Shown: positions 5,888 to 6,108 of the stretch, piece after piece
Layout of the letters: the number at the start of each line of letters is the position of its first letter
Position numbering within the stretch: position 1 is the stretch's first letter
Assembly (NCBI GenBank): GCA_947626175.1
Contig: CANQRE010000046.1
Location: 1 to 6,108 of the forward strand
Source of the DNA: an uncultured Clostridia bacterium
Lineage (GTDB): Bacteria; Bacillota; Clostridia; Christensenellales; UBA1242
Direction: 5' to 3'
DNA length: 6,108 nt
Program-made: the position numbers and the translations under genes
The notes under the pieces: generated by a model
What the model was told of the DNA's origin: nothing
What the model saw: only the letters and a program-made list of their open reading frames with translations
Databases searched by the model: none

Positions 5888-6029
5888 AACCAAAACGCCA
5901 ACGATATGACATGGCCTCCCAAAAATGCTTGTCATTTTTGGGAAGAGGAACAAACAAGCGAGGCCGAAAGCGATTGCGGCAGCAATCCGTTAACCGAGTG
6001 CTGTTTGTGACGATGTTTGGCCGCGTAAC

Positions 6030-6056
6030 AAAAAAAACAAGCGTCAGGCGACGCTT
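6030..6056 (-). terminator. Intrinsic terminator on the minus strand
   Basis: On the minus strand a GC-rich 7-bp stem (AAGCGTC/GACGCTT, 6039-6045 with 6050-6056, loop of 4) is followed by G and eight T (6037-6030). This is a standard terminator for a transcript entering from beyond the right edge. No minus-strand gene is visible in the last 50 bases. It can also be a plain hairpin of the plus-strand RNA. Confidence 0.55.
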
Positions 6057-6058
6057 TT

Positions 6059-6096
6059 CGCTGAAAGCGGAAACAAGCCATCAGCGCAGTTTTTTT
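6059..6096 (+). terminator. Possible plus-strand terminator of the structured RNA
   Basis: CGCTGA (6059-6064) pairs perfectly with TCAGCG (6081-6086). An inner GG/CC pairing is possible, and a run of seven T follows at 6090-6096 after three bases. The gap between stem and T-run makes it less than ideal. Confidence 0.4.
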
Positions 6097-6108
6097 GGTA
6101 GTCGCGAG

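Larger units (their letters stand above)
5895..6097 (+). ncRNA. Candidate structured non-coding RNA, unassigned
   Basis: Composition changes from about one fifth GC in 5821-5880 to about half GC in 5941-6108, a usual sign of a structured RNA in an AT-rich genome. An 11-bp hairpin (5917-5927 with 5933-5943, loop CTTGT) is partly enclosed by GGCCTC (5913-5918) and GAGGCC (5960-5965). The hairpin loop with its closing base, GCTTGT (5927-5932), is complementary to ACAAGC (5954-5959), which would make a pseudoknot. A second hairpin is GATTGC/GCAATC (5972-5977, 5982-5987). Further stems are AAGCGTC/GACGCTT (6039-6056) and CGCTGA/TCAGCG (6059-6086), the latter before seven T. It does not match the signature sequences of tmRNA, RNase P RNA, SRP RNA or a T-box that I could recall. 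Strand and exact ends are inferred from the possible promoter and terminator. Confidence 0.45.

Noticed and set aside
6014..6025. T-box-like string TTTGGCCGCG
   Set aside because: The T-box consensus UGGNACCGCG is missing two bases here, and no specifier stem or downstream aminoacyl-tRNA or amino-acid gene is visible.
6030..6088. Hammerhead-ribozyme-like order on the minus strand: CTGATG, stem, GAAA, stem, then T-run pairing with an A-run
   Set aside because: The core reads CUGAUGG instead of CUGANGA, the base at the cleavage place is G, and extra bases separate the first stem from the core. A plain terminator explains it.
5911..6108. Open plus-strand frame of 66 codons running off the right edge (starts MASQKCLSFLGRG)
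   Set aside because: It has no ribosome binding site, is very rich in Arg and Lys, resembles no family I know, and follows from the lack of stops in GC-rich structured DNA. A minus-strand frame is open over the same part.

Overview
The window looks like chromosome from an uncultured low-GC Firmicute, most likely Clostridia-like. The reasons are AT-rich coding DNA, AGGAG-type ribosome binding sites, extended -10 promoters (TGnTATAAT type), U-tailed intrinsic terminators, and families common in gut clostridia (YcjY-type hydrolase, BspA-type leucine-rich repeats, MepA-like MATE pump). TGA acts as a normal stop at two gene ends, so the code is not the Mycoplasma one. Genus cannot be read from the sequence.

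Layout, left to right. At 3-1164 (+) lie the 3' end of an alpha/beta hydrolase and a six-helix membrane protein of unknown function. A perfect 12-bp hairpin at 1190-1219 closes this pair and the converging minus-strand genes. At 1246-3069 (-) a protein with two IDI-like NUDIX modules is followed by a small BspA-type leucine-rich-repeat protein. The NUDIX gene is broken, at least as sequenced, by a run of ten Gs near its start. The divergent spacer 3070-3335 carries promoters for both directions, two related dyads, and a leader resembling a guanidine-IV (mepA-type) riboswitch. At 3336-5336 (+) is a MATE efflux transporter fused in frame to a cytidylate-kinase-like domain. At 5434-5700 (+) is a small helical protein with its own promoter and a leader hairpin. 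From about 5890 to the end the base composition jumps from very AT-rich to about half GC. No convincing gene lies there, but there are nested hairpins, a possible pseudoknot and terminators on both strands, which suggests a structured non-coding RNA of about 200 nt.

How the parts fit together: the MATE leader suggests the pump is switched on by a small ligand, possibly guanidinium. The fused kinase-like domain would sit on the cytoplasmic face of the membrane. The NUDIX and LRR genes form a minus-strand unit with an extra promoter in front of the LRR gene. The best leads are the poly-G tract (phase variation or sequencing error), the MATE-kinase fusion, the MATE leader, and the GC-rich RNA candidate at the right end.
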